Below, piece after piece: positions 26,749-35,907 of a stretch of 64,000 nucleotides of DNA. A program made the translations under genes and the position numbers. Source of the stretch: Streptomyces sp. 378. Lineage in GTDB: Bacteria; Actinomycetota; Actinomycetes; Streptomycetales; Streptomycetaceae. The stretch spans positions 1 to 64,000 of the forward strand of contig NZ_JASKMS010000025.1 of NCBI RefSeq assembly GCF_030124145.1, read 5' to 3'. Position 1 is the first letter of the stretch. Every line of letters begins with the position of its first letter. A model generated the notes under the pieces. It ran no database searches and was not told the origin of the DNA. It saw nothing but the letters and a program-made list of their open reading frames with translations.

Positions 26749-27477
26749 ATGACCGACGACGCAGTCCCGGACCTCCGCGCCTCCGACGCCGACCGTGACC
26801 GGGTCGCCGGCATCCTGCGGGACGCCGTCGCGGAGGGACGCCTCGACATGGAGGAGTTCGGGGAGCGGCTGGAGGCCACGTACAAGGCGCGGACGTACGG
26901 GGAGCTGGCGCCCCTCACCCGGGATCTGCCGGCCGAGGGCGTCACGGTGCCGGTGGTGTCCCTGACGAAGGACCCGGCGGCAGGCCCGGAGTGGTCGGGG
27001 CGGATCGTCGGTGGCGAGGGGTCCTCGAACTGGGCCGTCGCCGTGATGTCCGGTTTCCAGCGCAAGGGGCGCTGGACGATGCCCCGGCGGTTCACCTGCT
27101 TCGCCCTGTGCGGCGGCGGGGAGATCGATCTGCGCGAGGCGAACTTCGCGGACCGCGAGGTCGAGATCAACGCGATCGCGGTCATGGGCGGGGTGGATGT
27201 GATCGTGCCGCCCGGGGTCGAGGTCGTCGTCCGCGGCATCGGCATCATGGGCGGCTTCGACCACCGCGAGGAGGGCGTGCCGGGGGAGCCGGGCGCGCCG
27301 CGGGTGATCGTGACCGGGTTCGCGCTGTGGGGCGGCGTCGGGGTCCAGCGGAAGCTGACCCGGGCGGAGAAGCTGCGGATCCGGGAGGAGCGGCGCCAGG
27401 AGAAGCTGGAGCGGCGGGCGGGGCGGCGGGAGGAGTTGGACGAGCCGCGCCGGCGGAGAGGGCACGGGGAGCACTGA
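26749..27477 (+). CDS. DUF1707 protein with LiaF-like C-terminal domain
   Basis: 242 residues. N-terminal DLRASDADRDRVAGILRDAV through GRLDMEEFGERLEATYKART is DUF1707. The middle and C-terminal part, FALCGGGEIDLREANFADRE, INAIAVMGGVDVIVPPGVEV and GFALWGGVGVQRK, is the beta-helical cell-wall-active antibiotics response (LiaF C) fold. A basic coiled-coil tail (AEKLRIREERRQEKLERR) ends it. There is no transmembrane helix. It probably senses envelope stress. It is close behind the ABC exporter but may be separate. Confidence 0.85.
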   Translation: MTDDAVPDLRASDADRDRVAGILRDAVAEGRLDMEEFGERLEATYKARTYGELAPLTRDLPAEGVTVPVVSLTKDPAAGPEWSGRIVGGEGSSNWAVAVMSGFQRKGRWTMPRRFTCFALCGGGEIDLREANFADREVEINAIAVMGGVDVIVPPGVEVVVRGIGIMGGFDHREEGVPGEPGAPRVIVTGFALWGGVGVQRKLTRAEKLRIREERRQEKLERRAGRREELDEPRRRRGHGEH

Positions 27478-27543
27478 GCGCCGGCAGCGGTGTGCCCGCC
27501 GCCCGCGGACGGGCGACGGGCACAGGGCGGGACGGGGGCGGGG

Positions 27544-28878
27544 CTACAGCTCCGCCGGCGCCGACCCCTTCAGCATCTCCAGGTCGAAGGACTCCGCCAT
27601 CCGTGCGTACCCCTTGTCGCTGGGGTGCAGATGGTCCCCCGAGTCGTAGTCGGACCGCAGCCGCCGAGGATCGTACGGATCGCGCAGCGCCCGGTCGAAG
27701 TCGGCCACGGCGTCGTACACCCGCCCGGCGCGGATCTCCGCGTTGATCGTCTGGCGTACCGCCTCACGCGCGTCGGTGTATCCGCGGTGCCCGTGGAACG
27801 GCATCAGGGTCGCCCCGACCACCTTCACTCCGCGTGCGTGTGCCTGCCCCACCAGGGTGCGCAACCCGTCGAGGATCGCGTTCGGGTCGGCCAGGCGCGG
27901 GTTGCGCAGGATGTCGTTGACGCCGAGGTCGATGACGACGACCTTCACGTTCGTGCGCTCCAGCACGTCCCGCTGGAAGCGGTTCAGGGCGCTGGGGTTG
28001 TCCGCGGGGCGGCCGAGGCCGTCGGTGAGGACACGGTTGCCGCTGATGCCCTGGTTGACGACGCTGTAGCGGGGCAGGTCCCGCCCGGCCGCGATCTGGG
28101 CGCGCAGCCGGTCGGAGAGCACGTCGGGCCACCGGTTGTTGGCGCCCGGGGTGGAGGTGATGCCGTCGGTCAGCGAGTCGCCGAGGGCCACGATGGTGCC
28201 GTCGGACTCGTTGCTCAGCACGTCCAGCGCGGTCAGGTAGCGCCAGGAGACGCTCTGCTCGGTGTAGGGCGTGCCCGTCGCGTCCCGCGCGTGGTCGCCC
28301 TGGGCGACGTAGGAGGTCTGGCGGGCGTGCGGGTGGTACGTCACGGGGCCGGAGCCGGTCGGCGTGTACGTGGTGACCAGGACGTCGGAGTCGGGTGGGA
28401 CGACGACCCGGACCGCGTCGCTCATCACCTGCCGGCCGGGCGGGATGACCACCGTGGGGCCGCCGCCGAAGGTCAGCTGCCGCATGGTGTCCGCGAGCGC
28501 CGCGGCCGTACCGCTGCCCGCGGAGACGGCGATGGTCGCCCGCGTGATGTTCAGCGGGGACTGGCCGTAGAGATTGGACAGCGTCACGCGGGCACTCGTA
28601 CCGCCGACGCTGGTGTGGACGACGTTGCGCACCGATCGGTCCGCCATGCCCGTCGTCTCGGTGCCGGGCTCGGCCGCGGCCGGGGACGTGGACCAGGTGC
28701 CGACCCAGGTGCCGGTGGAGGCCGGGGCGGCCGAGTTGCGCGGGACGCGGCCCTGGCCGACCGCGTTCCCGTCGGGTGTGCCGTTGTCGGACGCCACTCC
28801 GACGTACAGGGCGGTGGAAAGGGCCATGATCGCTGCGACGACCATGCCCAGGAGGGCGTAACCACGTCCTCGGGTCAT
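27544..28878 (-). CDS. Secreted SGNH/GDSL hydrolase
   Basis: 444 residues from ATG 28878. An N-terminal membrane helix (YALLGMVVAAIMALSTALYV) acts as a signal or anchor. Catalytic block I is IVALGDSLTDG (Ser), block II and III include NQGISGNRVL and VVIDLGVNDILRN, and the C-terminal DxxH is DHLHPSDKGY. This is the lysophospholipase/rhamnogalacturonan acetylesterase-type SGNH fold, probably acting outside the cell on an ester. Before it lies a jelly-roll-like region typical of such Streptomyces enzymes. The exact substrate is not evident. Confidence 0.88.
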   Translation of the reverse strand: MTRGRGYALLGMVVAAIMALSTALYVGVASDNGTPDGNAVGQGRVPRNSAAPASTGTWVGTWSTSPAAAEPGTETTGMADRSVRNVVHTSVGGTSARVTLSNLYGQSPLNITRATIAVSAGSGTAAALADTMRQLTFGGGPTVVIPPGRQVMSDAVRVVVPPDSDVLVTTYTPTGSGPVTYHPHARQTSYVAQGDHARDATGTPYTEQSVSWRYLTALDVLSNESDGTIVALGDSLTDGITSTPGANNRWPDVLSDRLRAQIAAGRDLPRYSVVNQGISGNRVLTDGLGRPADNPSALNRFQRDVLERTNVKVVVIDLGVNDILRNPRLADPNAILDGLRTLVGQAHARGVKVVGATLMPFHGHRGYTDAREAVRQTINAEIRAGRVYDAVADFDRALRDPYDPRRLRSDYDSGDHLHPSDKGYARMAESFDLEMLKGSAPAEL

Positions 28879-29071
28879 GCTGTGTTGTTCTCCTCGGGCG
28901 ATGGGAGCCCAAGGCTCCGATCTGATGTGCCCATGATGCGTCATGGACCGGGGGAAGCTCACAGGACCCCGTGGCAATACCCCCCCTGACAGACGCCGGG
29001 AACTCCTGTCCCGTTCCAGGAGTCGGTCAGCAAGGGACAATGTGTGCGGGATCACCAAGCGGGTGGAGCGG

Positions 29072-30415
29072 ATGAACCGGACGAAAACAGAACAAAGCGG
29101 TACTGACGTCGGAGGGCAGCATGCCCGGCCCGGTGCCGTCGTGAACCGTGCGATGACGACCTTCAGCCCGGCGGACGAGGAGAAACAGCGCGGCGTGCGG
29201 CAGATGAAGCTCACCGCCACCGGGCTGCTGCTGTTCGTGGCCGTGGTCTACGTCCTCGCCAAGTGGGCGCAGAACTCCGGCGCCGGCCCCTGGGCGGGCT
29301 ATGTCGCCGCGGCCTCCGAGGCGGGCATGGTCGGCGCGCTCGCCGACTGGTTCGCCGTCACCGCCCTCTTCCGGCACCCCCTCGGCATCCCCATCCCGCA
29401 CACCGCGATCATCCCCACCAAGAAGGACCAGCTCGGCGTATCCCTGGGCGAGTTCGTCGGCGAGAACTTCCTCTCCGAGGACGTCGTACGACAGCGGCTG
29501 CGCGCCGTCGGCATCGGCAGCCGCCTCGGCGCCTGGCTCGCGGTCCCCGAACACGCCGACCGGGTCACCGCCGAGCTGTCCACCGCCCTGCGCGGCGCCC
29601 TGACGGTCCTGCGCGACTCCGACGTCCAGGCCGTGGTCGGCGAGGCCATCACCCGCCGGGCGGCCGCCCAGGAGATCGGGCCCGGCATCGGCAAGATGCT
29701 GGAGAAGGTCGTCGCCGACGGCGGTCACAAACGGGTCGTCGACCTCGTCGTCAACCGCGCCCACGACTGGCTGGTGCTGCACCGCGACGAGGTCATGGAC
29801 GCCGTGGAGGGCGGCGCCCCCGGCTGGACGCCGAAATTCGTCGACCGCAAGGTCGGCGAACGGGTCTACCGGGAACTGCTGCGCTTCACCACCGAGATGC
29901 GCGACATGCCCGCCCACCCCGCGCGCGGCGCCCTCGACCGCTTCCTCACCGACTTCGCCTCCGACCTCCAGTCCGACACCGACACCCGCGCCCGCGTCGA
30001 GCGGCTCAAGGGCGAGGTGCTGGGCCGCGACGAGGTCCAGGACCTCATCGCCAGCGCCTGGACGGCCGTACGATCCATGATCGTCGCGGCGGCGGAGGAC
30101 GAGCGCAGCGAACTGCGGCTGCGGGTCCGCGCGTCCCTGCTGTCGCTCGGCTCCCGGATGGCGGCCGAGCGCAAGGTGCAGGACAAGGTCGACCAGTGGG
30201 TGGAGGACGCGGCCGTCTACGTCGTCACCGCCTACCGCAAGGAGATCACCTCCCTGATCACCGACACCGTGGCGAGCTGGGACGCCGAGCACACCACACG
30301 GAAGATCGAGGCCAACATCGGCCGCGACCTGCAGTTCATCCGCATCAACGGCACGGTGGTCGGCTCACTGGCCGGCCTGCTCATCTACACGGTGTCCCAC
30401 GCTCTCGGGGCGTGA
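29072..30415 (+). CDS. DUF445 family membrane protein
   Basis: 447 residues from ATG 29072 (ggtggagcgg upstream); GTG 29141 and ATG 29153 are alternatives. An N-terminal helix (LTATGLLLFVAVVYVLAKWA) and the AGYVAAASEAGMVGALADWF signature identify DUF445. The rest is amphipathic and helical, with ALFRHPLGIPIPHTAIIPTK conserved, and ends in a transmembrane helix (GSLAGLLIYTVSHALG). The function is unknown; members are membrane-associated. Confidence 0.85.
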   Translation: MNRTKTEQSGTDVGGQHARPGAVVNRAMTTFSPADEEKQRGVRQMKLTATGLLLFVAVVYVLAKWAQNSGAGPWAGYVAAASEAGMVGALADWFAVTALFRHPLGIPIPHTAIIPTKKDQLGVSLGEFVGENFLSEDVVRQRLRAVGIGSRLGAWLAVPEHADRVTAELSTALRGALTVLRDSDVQAVVGEAITRRAAAQEIGPGIGKMLEKVVADGGHKRVVDLVVNRAHDWLVLHRDEVMDAVEGGAPGWTPKFVDRKVGERVYRELLRFTTEMRDMPAHPARGALDRFLTDFASDLQSDTDTRARVERLKGEVLGRDEVQDLIASAWTAVRSMIVAAAEDERSELRLRVRASLLSLGSRMAAERKVQDKVDQWVEDAAVYVVTAYRKEITSLITDTVASWDAEHTTRKIEANIGRDLQFIRINGTVVGSLAGLLIYTVSHALGA

Positions 30416-30490
30416 CGAAAGCAACTCAGGGCGTAAGGAAAACCGCTCAGGGCACTAGAACCGGGTTCCGCTCGATGAGGGAGGGAGCCC

Positions 30491-31972
30491 ATGGGCACCG
30501 CGCAGGCCGAAAGAGGCCGGACCATCACCACCGACATCCCCGCCCGCCTCGACCGCCTCCCGTGGTCGCGCTGGCACTGGACGATCGTGATCGGCCTCGG
30601 CACCGTGTGGATTCTCGACGGACTCGAAGTCACCGTCGTGGGCAACATCGCCAGCCGCCTGTCGGAACCGGGCAGCGGCCTGCCCATCACGTCCGGTGAG
30701 GTCACCGGCATCGCGGCTGCCCTGTACGTGGCGGGAGCCTGCCTGGGCGCCCTGTTCTGGGGCCGCCTGACCGACACATGGGGGCGCAAAAAACTCTTCA
30801 TGATCACCCTGGCGGTGTATCTGGCGGCCACCGCCTTCACCGCCGTCGCCTTCGACACCTGGTGGTTCTTCCTCTTCCGCTTCCTCACCGGCTTCGGCAT
30901 CGGCGGCGAGTACGCGGCGATCAACTCCGCGATCGACGAGCTGATCCCCAAGGAGTACCGCGGCCGCGTCGACCTGATGATCAACGGCAGCTTCTGGCTC
31001 GGCGCGGTCTTCGGCTCGCTGCTGTCGATCGTCGCGCTGGACACGGACATCTTCGCGGCGAACGTCGGCTGGCGCCTCACCTTCGCACTCGGCGCGGTCC
31101 TCGCCCTGGTGATCCTCCTCGTGCGCCGGCACGTCCCGGAAAGCCCGCGCTGGATGCTCATCCACGGCCGCGACGACGAGGCGGAACGCGTCGTCTCCTC
31201 CATCGAGCGCAAGATCGAGGAAGAGCGGAACGAACCCCTGCCGCGCCCCGAGGGCGAGATCACCATCCACCAGCGCCGCAGCGTCTCCTTCCTGGAGATC
31301 GGCCGCACGGTCTTCTCCGACTACCGCAAGCGCGCCGTCCTCGGCTTCTCCCTCTTCATCGGCCAGGCGTTCCTCTACAACGCGATCACCTTCGGCTTCG
31401 GCGCGATCCTCACGCAGTTCTTCGACGTCCCGAGCGGCAACACCGGCTACTACTTCGCCGTCATCGCCATCGGCAACTTCTGCGGCCCGCTGCTCCTGGG
31501 CAAGCTCTTCGACACGGTCGGCCGCCGCATCATGATCTCCGGCACGTACATCCTGTCCGGCCTCCTCCTCTTCGGCACGGCCTGGCTCTTCGACCAGGGC
31601 TCGCTGAGCGCGGCCACGATGACGGCCTGCTGGTGCGCGGTCCTCTTCTTCGCCTCGGCGGGCGCCTCCAGCGCCTACCTGACGGTCTCCGAGGTCTTCC
31701 CGATGGAGACCAGGGCGATGTCGATCGCCTTCTTCTACGCCATCGGCACCGCGGCCGGCGGCATCAGCGGCCCGCTCCTCTTCGCCAAGCTCACGGAAAC
31801 CGGTGTCGTCGGCGACACGGTCCTCGCCTTCTCGATCGGCGCGACGCTGATGTGCCTGGCGGGCCTGGTCGCGGCACTCCTGGCGGTCAACGCGGAACGC
31901 CGCTCCCTGGAGGACATCGCCAAGCCGCTGACGGCGACGGAGAAGAGCGCGAGCACCGTCAGCGCAAGGTAG
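30491..31972 (+). CDS. MFS transporter (sugar/metabolite porter-like)
   Basis: 493 residues with GGGAGCCC before ATG 30491. Twelve transmembrane segments; helix 1 region WTIVIGLGTVWILDGLEVTV. The inter-helix 2-3 motif GRLTDTWGRKKLFMI is the MFS signature, with the second copy GKLFDTVGRRIMISG between helices 8-9. RFLTGFGIGGEYAAINSAID resembles metabolite-proton symporters, and VPESPRWMLIHGRDDEAERV is the sugar-porter-like central loop. Substrate unknown. It follows the DUF445 gene by 75 bp and ends at a hairpin. Confidence 0.9.
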   Translation: MGTAQAERGRTITTDIPARLDRLPWSRWHWTIVIGLGTVWILDGLEVTVVGNIASRLSEPGSGLPITSGEVTGIAAALYVAGACLGALFWGRLTDTWGRKKLFMITLAVYLAATAFTAVAFDTWWFFLFRFLTGFGIGGEYAAINSAIDELIPKEYRGRVDLMINGSFWLGAVFGSLLSIVALDTDIFAANVGWRLTFALGAVLALVILLVRRHVPESPRWMLIHGRDDEAERVVSSIERKIEEERNEPLPRPEGEITIHQRRSVSFLEIGRTVFSDYRKRAVLGFSLFIGQAFLYNAITFGFGAILTQFFDVPSGNTGYYFAVIAIGNFCGPLLLGKLFDTVGRRIMISGTYILSGLLLFGTAWLFDQGSLSAATMTACWCAVLFFASAGASSAYLTVSEVFPMETRAMSIAFFYAIGTAAGGISGPLLFAKLTETGVVGDTVLAFSIGATLMCLAGLVAALLAVNAERRSLEDIAKPLTATEKSASTVSAR

Positions 31973-32006
31973 GAAGCCGGGGAATCCGTACCTCGGGCCG
32001 GTGGGT

Positions 32007-32038
32007 CGGGGGCGTATGGAAAACCGCGTACGCCCCCG
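32007..32038 (+). terminator. Hairpin after MFS transporter
   Basis: A 10-bp stem (cgggggcgta / tacgcccccg) with a 12-nt loop, 34 bases past the MFS stop codon. Confidence 0.65.
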
Positions 32039-32147
32039 CGACGGCTCCCCCCTCCGCAGCCAAGTCGCCTACCTGCGGGGGCCGGTGAGGGGAAGCCCGG
32101 ACGGCGAAGGGGGCGGCCGGACGGCGAAGGGGACGACAGAACTGCGT

Positions 32148-32153
32148 TATAGT
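32148..32153 (+). promoter_or_regulatory. Candidate -10 box for tRNA-like RNA
   Basis: TATAGT lies in a short AT-rich patch 41 bp before the tRNA-like fold. No clear -35 is visible at the expected distance, so this is tentative. Confidence 0.35.
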
Positions 32154-32193
32154 TGATCTGCATCCGCTCGCCGGACTCCGGCAGACGGACGAT

Positions 32194-32263
32194 GCGTTGG
32201 TGGTCCAAGGAAAGACGCCCCACTTCCTGTGGGGAGATGCAGGTGCAAGGCCTGCCCGGCGCT
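32194..32263 (+). tRNA. Degenerate tRNA-Gly-like RNA (anticodon TCC)
   Basis: A full cloverleaf can be drawn. Acceptor GCGTTGG pairs with CCGGCGC through two G-U pairs. The D-arm is weak (GTC-CAAGGAAA-GAC, 3 bp). The anticodon arm CCCCA-CTTCCTG-TGGGG gives anticodon TCC with U33. The variable loop is AGAT, and the T-arm is GCAGG-TGCAAGG-CCTGC. Oddities: the T-loop has G where T55 is expected, position 37 is a pyrimidine, the discriminator is T and CCA is not encoded. A strong terminator follows five bases later. It may be an unusual or defunct tRNA, or a tRNA-like regulatory RNA. Confidence 0.6.
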
Positions 32264-32268
32264 CTGAC

Positions 32269-32304
32269 AAGAACCCCGGCCCTGGTTTCAGGGCCGGGGT
32301 TCTT
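32269..32304 (+). terminator. Terminator of tRNA-like RNA
   Basis: A 15-bp perfect stem (aagaaccccggccct / agggccggggttctt) with a 6-nt loop, five bases past the tRNA-like fold. It marks the end of a short independent transcript. Confidence 0.85.
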
Positions 32305-32596
32305 CGCGTCACCGCCCGCCGGCCGGTCGTCACGGTCACGTCGGGCGCAATGACCGACACGGTCCCGGCCCGATCGCTGGTCACGTACGCCATCCGCCGA
32401 CGACGGCATCTCCCCATCCACAGGCAGCTGCTCTGCTCAGCCGCCACGGTGCTGCGCCCACGTCTCGGCGGCGGTCTTGATGCGCCGTGTCCACGCGTCG
32501 GGGTCTGCCCCTGCGATCCGAACAGGGAGCCATGCCGGGGTTTCGGCACAGCGAAGGAGGGCGACGGTTCCTTCAGTGCCGACGGAGGGGGTGGCA

Positions 32597-33370
32597 GTGC
32601 AGCCCGGCAATGATTCCTTCGCGCGTTTCCACGAGCACTTGGAGGCTCTCGCCGCCGATTCCGGACTCTCCGCCGGGGGAATCCCGGGCAAGTTGGGCAT
32701 GGTGCGCGGAGGTCTGATCTTCGCCATGGGGCATGCGTCCTCGCTCAGGGCGCTGGAGCAGCTGCGCCGCTGGTCGGCGTCCCACTGGCGGCGGGCCGGG
32801 ACAGGACCGGGCGGCCCGGAGGCCGCTTGGTGCGATCTGGCCGGCGTTTCGCTGCGACTCGCCTTCCAACTGGCCCATGAGAGCGACTACTCCGTGCAGT
32901 CGGGCATGGGTGCGCTGGCCCGGCAGATGACGGTCGCCGCCCACCGGCGATTCCTGGCCCGATCCGTGGATCCGGCGACCGGTTCCCGCGAGGACTACGA
33001 CCAGGCGCTCAAGCGGGTCTTCGAAGAGAACTCCCTCAGGTACATGGACCGCCGCACGATGCCGCTCTACCGCCGACTGGCCACCGGCGCGTTCGCCGCT
33101 GCCCACGCCGACGGCGGTGCCTCCGCGAACGCGGCGGAGCAGGCCGGGCAACGGTACGTCCCGGGGCTGCTGGCGGAGGTCGGCGGTATCCCCGTGCCGT
33201 CCGGGCACCCCCAGGCCGGGGCCCGCGTGCTGGGGCGGCTGGTCGCGGACCGGGACTGGGAGGCGGAGATGACCACCACGGGAGCGCCGGACCGCGGCGG
33301 CAGCGCCGTGGCCATGCTGGCCACCCGCCGGTTCGACACCTTGCTGGGACTTCCGCCGCGCGCCGGCTGA
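32597..33370 (+). CDS. Unrecognised protein, first gene of cassette
   Basis: About 257 residues from GTG 32597 (GGAGGGG upstream; GTG 32591 is also possible). No signal peptide or membrane segment. It is largely helical, with FARFHEHLEALAADSGL at the start, RLAFQLAHESDYSVQSGMGA in the middle and a basic helix (RRFLARSVDPATGSREDYDQ). I recognise no enzyme motif. It is followed 130 bp later by a metallopeptidase-like gene and a small third gene in the same direction. It is preceded by a tRNA-like gene, a common insertion context. Confidence 0.5.
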   Translation: MQPGNDSFARFHEHLEALAADSGLSAGGIPGKLGMVRGGLIFAMGHASSLRALEQLRRWSASHWRRAGTGPGGPEAAWCDLAGVSLRLAFQLAHESDYSVQSGMGALARQMTVAAHRRFLARSVDPATGSREDYDQALKRVFEENSLRYMDRRTMPLYRRLATGAFAAAHADGGASANAAEQAGQRYVPGLLAEVGGIPVPSGHPQAGARVLGRLVADRDWEAEMTTTGAPDRGGSAVAMLATRRFDTLLGLPPRAG

Positions 33371-33500
33371 TGCGACGTGATGCACGGGCGTTACTCATAC
33401 GGAAAGGTGCTGAAGTCACAGAAGGTTTCCGGACATAGGACTGATGGTATGAAATCGAGGTTGATAGTCAGCTAGGCAATGGCTTCGCGGCGATTGCCCG

Positions 33501-34925
33501 GTGGGGGGAGAAGAACTGGACGCGGCGGCCAGGCCCGAAGACCCCGAGGACGCCCCTGGGAGGATGAGCGCGGCGGCCATCGCCCGTCTCCCCTACGACC
33601 GGCGCCGGGTCATGACCGAGTACCTCGACGTCCTGCGGTCCCACGGGAAGGACACCGAGCTCGTCGAGTCCGCGCTCGCGGCGTGGGACGAGCACGGCGG
33701 GGACCCGATCGACGAGAACTGCCGGTTCGTGGCTCAGGCCGTGGCCGGCGCCCTGACGGAGCTCGGCTGCGACCGTGCGGTCCTCGACCGCTTCGAGATC
33801 TGCGCCGTGGCCCGACAGGCGATCAGCGCCGCGGGGCAGGCCTACGGGGACGGCTCGGCCCTGATACGGATCTCCGATGCTCTCTTCGCCTTCGCGCACC
33901 TGTATTCCTCGCATCTGGCGTACGCCAGGGTCAAGGAGTCGGACCTGGCCTCCTTACGAGCCGTTTTCCGCCGGCACATGCGCGACGAGAGCGGCCTGGA
34001 CGAGGTCCTGCTCACCGCGTCACTACGGTTCAGCGCGCTGCACCAGCGGGTCCTGGGGGGAGCGATGACGCCCGTTCTGACTCTCGGGGAACGGCAACAG
34101 GTCGACGCCGACTGGTATCTGACCCACTGCCTGCGCTTCGTGGTGGCCCACGAGTACGGCCACGTCCTGCTCGGCCACAGCGCTGCCGCCGCCGGTGTCT
34201 CCTCCTGTTCCGGCGACCCCCGGTGGGAGACCGAGGCGGACGAACTGGCCCTGCGGACGGTCGTGCACGCGCAGCGCGGTCACGGACCGGGGACCGCGCT
34301 GCACGCGGGGCTCGGTGCCCTGCTGGCGGTGGTCGTCGTGCACTTCGCGGAGCGGGCCCTGTACGTCCACCGCGGCAGCACCCACCCCCCGGCCGCCGAG
34401 CGCCAGGAGCGGCTCGTCCGGTCCCTGCCACCGCATGTCGCACTGCTGGTCAGGCAGTACGGCGACACTCTGATGGCGCTCACGGACCGGGCGGCCGACT
34501 TCACGCTCCGCGCGGTGGCCGTGCCGTGGCAGCCGGTGCTGGACCACCCGCGGGTGGTACGCCATGCCCTCTGGGACGACTACCGCGACGGCATCGCGCG
34601 GTACGCCGAGATCCAGTCCGGTGCACCGGAGCGGCTGGTCTCAGCCCTCCGCGCCCTGGGCACCCGGCACGGCATCGCCGTCCCAGCCGGGGCCGAGGCC
34701 GTGCTGTCGGGCCGGCCCCGTGACGGGCTCCGGCTGTGGGGCCTCGCGGACCGGCGGATCGAGGAGATCACCGATCCCGCTCTACCGCTGTCCTTCTGGG
34801 CGCTGCTGGAGGACATCAAGGAATCGCTGCCCGTCGTCGGCTCAGCTCCTGCCGAGCAACTGGAGTTGGCCCTGCACGCCGCCACGTTGACCCAGCACGT
34901 ACTCATGAAGGAGTCCCGCCGATGA
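33501..34925 (+). CDS. HExxH metallopeptidase-like protein, second gene of cassette
   Basis: 474 residues if started at GTG 33501; ATG 33564 is the alternative. Zinc-binding HEYGHVLLGHS fits HExxH, and a downstream ETEADELALRTVV supplies a plausible third Glu ligand, as in gluzincin-type proteases. A hydrophobic stretch follows it (LGALLAVVVVHFAERALYV). The rest is helical and unrecognised. A TTA codon at 33954-33956 (in ASLRAVF) makes translation depend on bldA tRNA. The stop overlaps the next start (ATGA), so the two are translationally coupled. Confidence 0.6.
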   Translation: MGGEELDAAARPEDPEDAPGRMSAAAIARLPYDRRRVMTEYLDVLRSHGKDTELVESALAAWDEHGGDPIDENCRFVAQAVAGALTELGCDRAVLDRFEICAVARQAISAAGQAYGDGSALIRISDALFAFAHLYSSHLAYARVKESDLASLRAVFRRHMRDESGLDEVLLTASLRFSALHQRVLGGAMTPVLTLGERQQVDADWYLTHCLRFVVAHEYGHVLLGHSAAAAGVSSCSGDPRWETEADELALRTVVHAQRGHGPGTALHAGLGALLAVVVVHFAERALYVHRGSTHPPAAERQERLVRSLPPHVALLVRQYGDTLMALTDRAADFTLRAVAVPWQPVLDHPRVVRHALWDDYRDGIARYAEIQSGAPERLVSALRALGTRHGIAVPAGAEAVLSGRPRDGLRLWGLADRRIEEITDPALPLSFWALLEDIKESLPVVGSAPAEQLELALHAATLTQHVLMKESRR

Positions 34926-35305
34926 CCGCAGCCGACCGCGTCCCGCTCGACACGTACCAGTCGATGACCGAGAACGAACTCTACGAGGAACTGGGACGGC
35001 ACCTGCTCGGCTCCGGGCCCGGCATGACGCCGGACGACCGGCGTGAAGCCCGGGACTTCGGCCGTACCTGGTTCCGCAACCAGTACGACCGCCTGCGGCA
35101 CAGCGTGTGTCTGCACCCGAGACTGCAGGGCTTCAGGGACAACAGCGTCTCCGACAACCTGATCGACGCGGGTGCCATCTACTCCGCCGCGGAGCAGGTG
35201 CTCAGCGACTCCGTCCAGGCTGCGATCGTGGCCGTGCTGGCCACCCGCATGGGGCTGTCCGTCTTCTGCGCCGGCGTATCACCCGACGGTTCCTCCGACG
35301 CCTGA
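34922..35305 (+). CDS. Small unrecognised protein, third gene of cassette
   Basis: 127 residues from ATG 34922 with AAGGAG eight bases upstream, overlapping the previous stop codon. It is soluble, beginning MTAADRVPLDTYQSMTENEL, with a basic helix (DDRREARDFGRTWFRNQYDR) and a hydrophobic C-terminal part (VQAAIVAVLATRMGLSVFCA). No known motif. Small partners coupled to a protease are often substrate, inhibitor or immunity factors, but that is inference. Confidence 0.5.
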   Translation: MTAADRVPLDTYQSMTENELYEELGRHLLGSGPGMTPDDRREARDFGRTWFRNQYDRLRHSVCLHPRLQGFRDNSVSDNLIDAGAIYSAAEQVLSDSVQAAIVAVLATRMGLSVFCAGVSPDGSSDA

Positions 35306-35598
35306 CCGCGCGGCAGCGGACGGCCCTCCCGCAGTCCCGAAACAGTGCGGGTTCTTCGCCCAGCCGGCGACGTGGTCGATGGAGCACACCCCGCTGACCT
35401 CACCTCACACATACGCCGTTGAGGTCGCAGGGTGTCGGTGCAGCCGTGTCCACGGCGTCTGTCAGCGGGCCAACGCAATGTCGTGATTCATCACGGGGAA
35501 GGGCTCAGTGACGGTCGTCTCCGGCTCCGGACATGATCGGCCGGACAGGCGTGGGCGTCGGCCGTTGGGGATCGCCGTGCCGGCTGAACGCGGGCCGG

Positions 35599-35907
35599 TC
35601 AGCCGCGCCGGTCCGCCACCACCCACGACGCCAGCCCGACGGCCCCCGCCACCCCGAACACGGCGGGCCAGGCACCCACCTTCTTCGCCAGCGGATGAGA
35701 CCCGGCGAAGGCGGCGACGTACGCGGCCGACAACGCCCCCGCGGCCACCCCGCCGGCCTGCTGCCGCCACTGCCGCGCGGCCGTCACCCCGGCCGCGGCG
35801 AGCACGACCCCGCCGAGCGGCCGCTGCCTGGTCCAGCGGGCCACGCCGTACCCGCCCACGAGCCCGCTCGCCGCGACGACCGCGCTGGGAACCCGAACCT
35901 TCGCCAT
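35599..35907 (-). CDS. Small membrane protein, hypothetical
   Basis: 102 residues with mostly short hydrophobic segments: VRVPSAVVAASGLVGGYGVA, LGGVVLAAAGVTAARQW, VAAGALSAAYVAAFAGSH and VFGVAGAVGLASWVVADRR. It probably has four transmembrane helices. It resembles conserved Streptomyces membrane proteins of unknown function. It is divergent from the Hsp20 gene. Between 35306 and 35598 I see no gene. Confidence 0.7.
   Translation of the reverse strand: MAKVRVPSAVVAASGLVGGYGVARWTRQRPLGGVVLAAAGVTAARQWRQQAGGVAAGALSAAYVAAFAGSHPLAKKVGAWPAVFGVAGAVGLASWVVADRRG

Noticed and set aside
25567..27474. Long minus-strand open frame over the ABC ATPase and DUF1707 gene
   Set aside because: Shadow; the plus strand has Walker motifs and proper start sites.
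32437..32727. Minus-strand small protein overlapping the first cassette gene
   Set aside because: A fragment looks vaguely protein-like (WLPVRIAGADPDAWTRRIKT), but it overlaps a plus-strand gene with a better ribosome site; kept only as a remark.
35306..35598. Short hairpin cccgca/tgcggg near 35.33 kb
   Set aside because: Only 6 bp of pairing; too weak to call a terminator.
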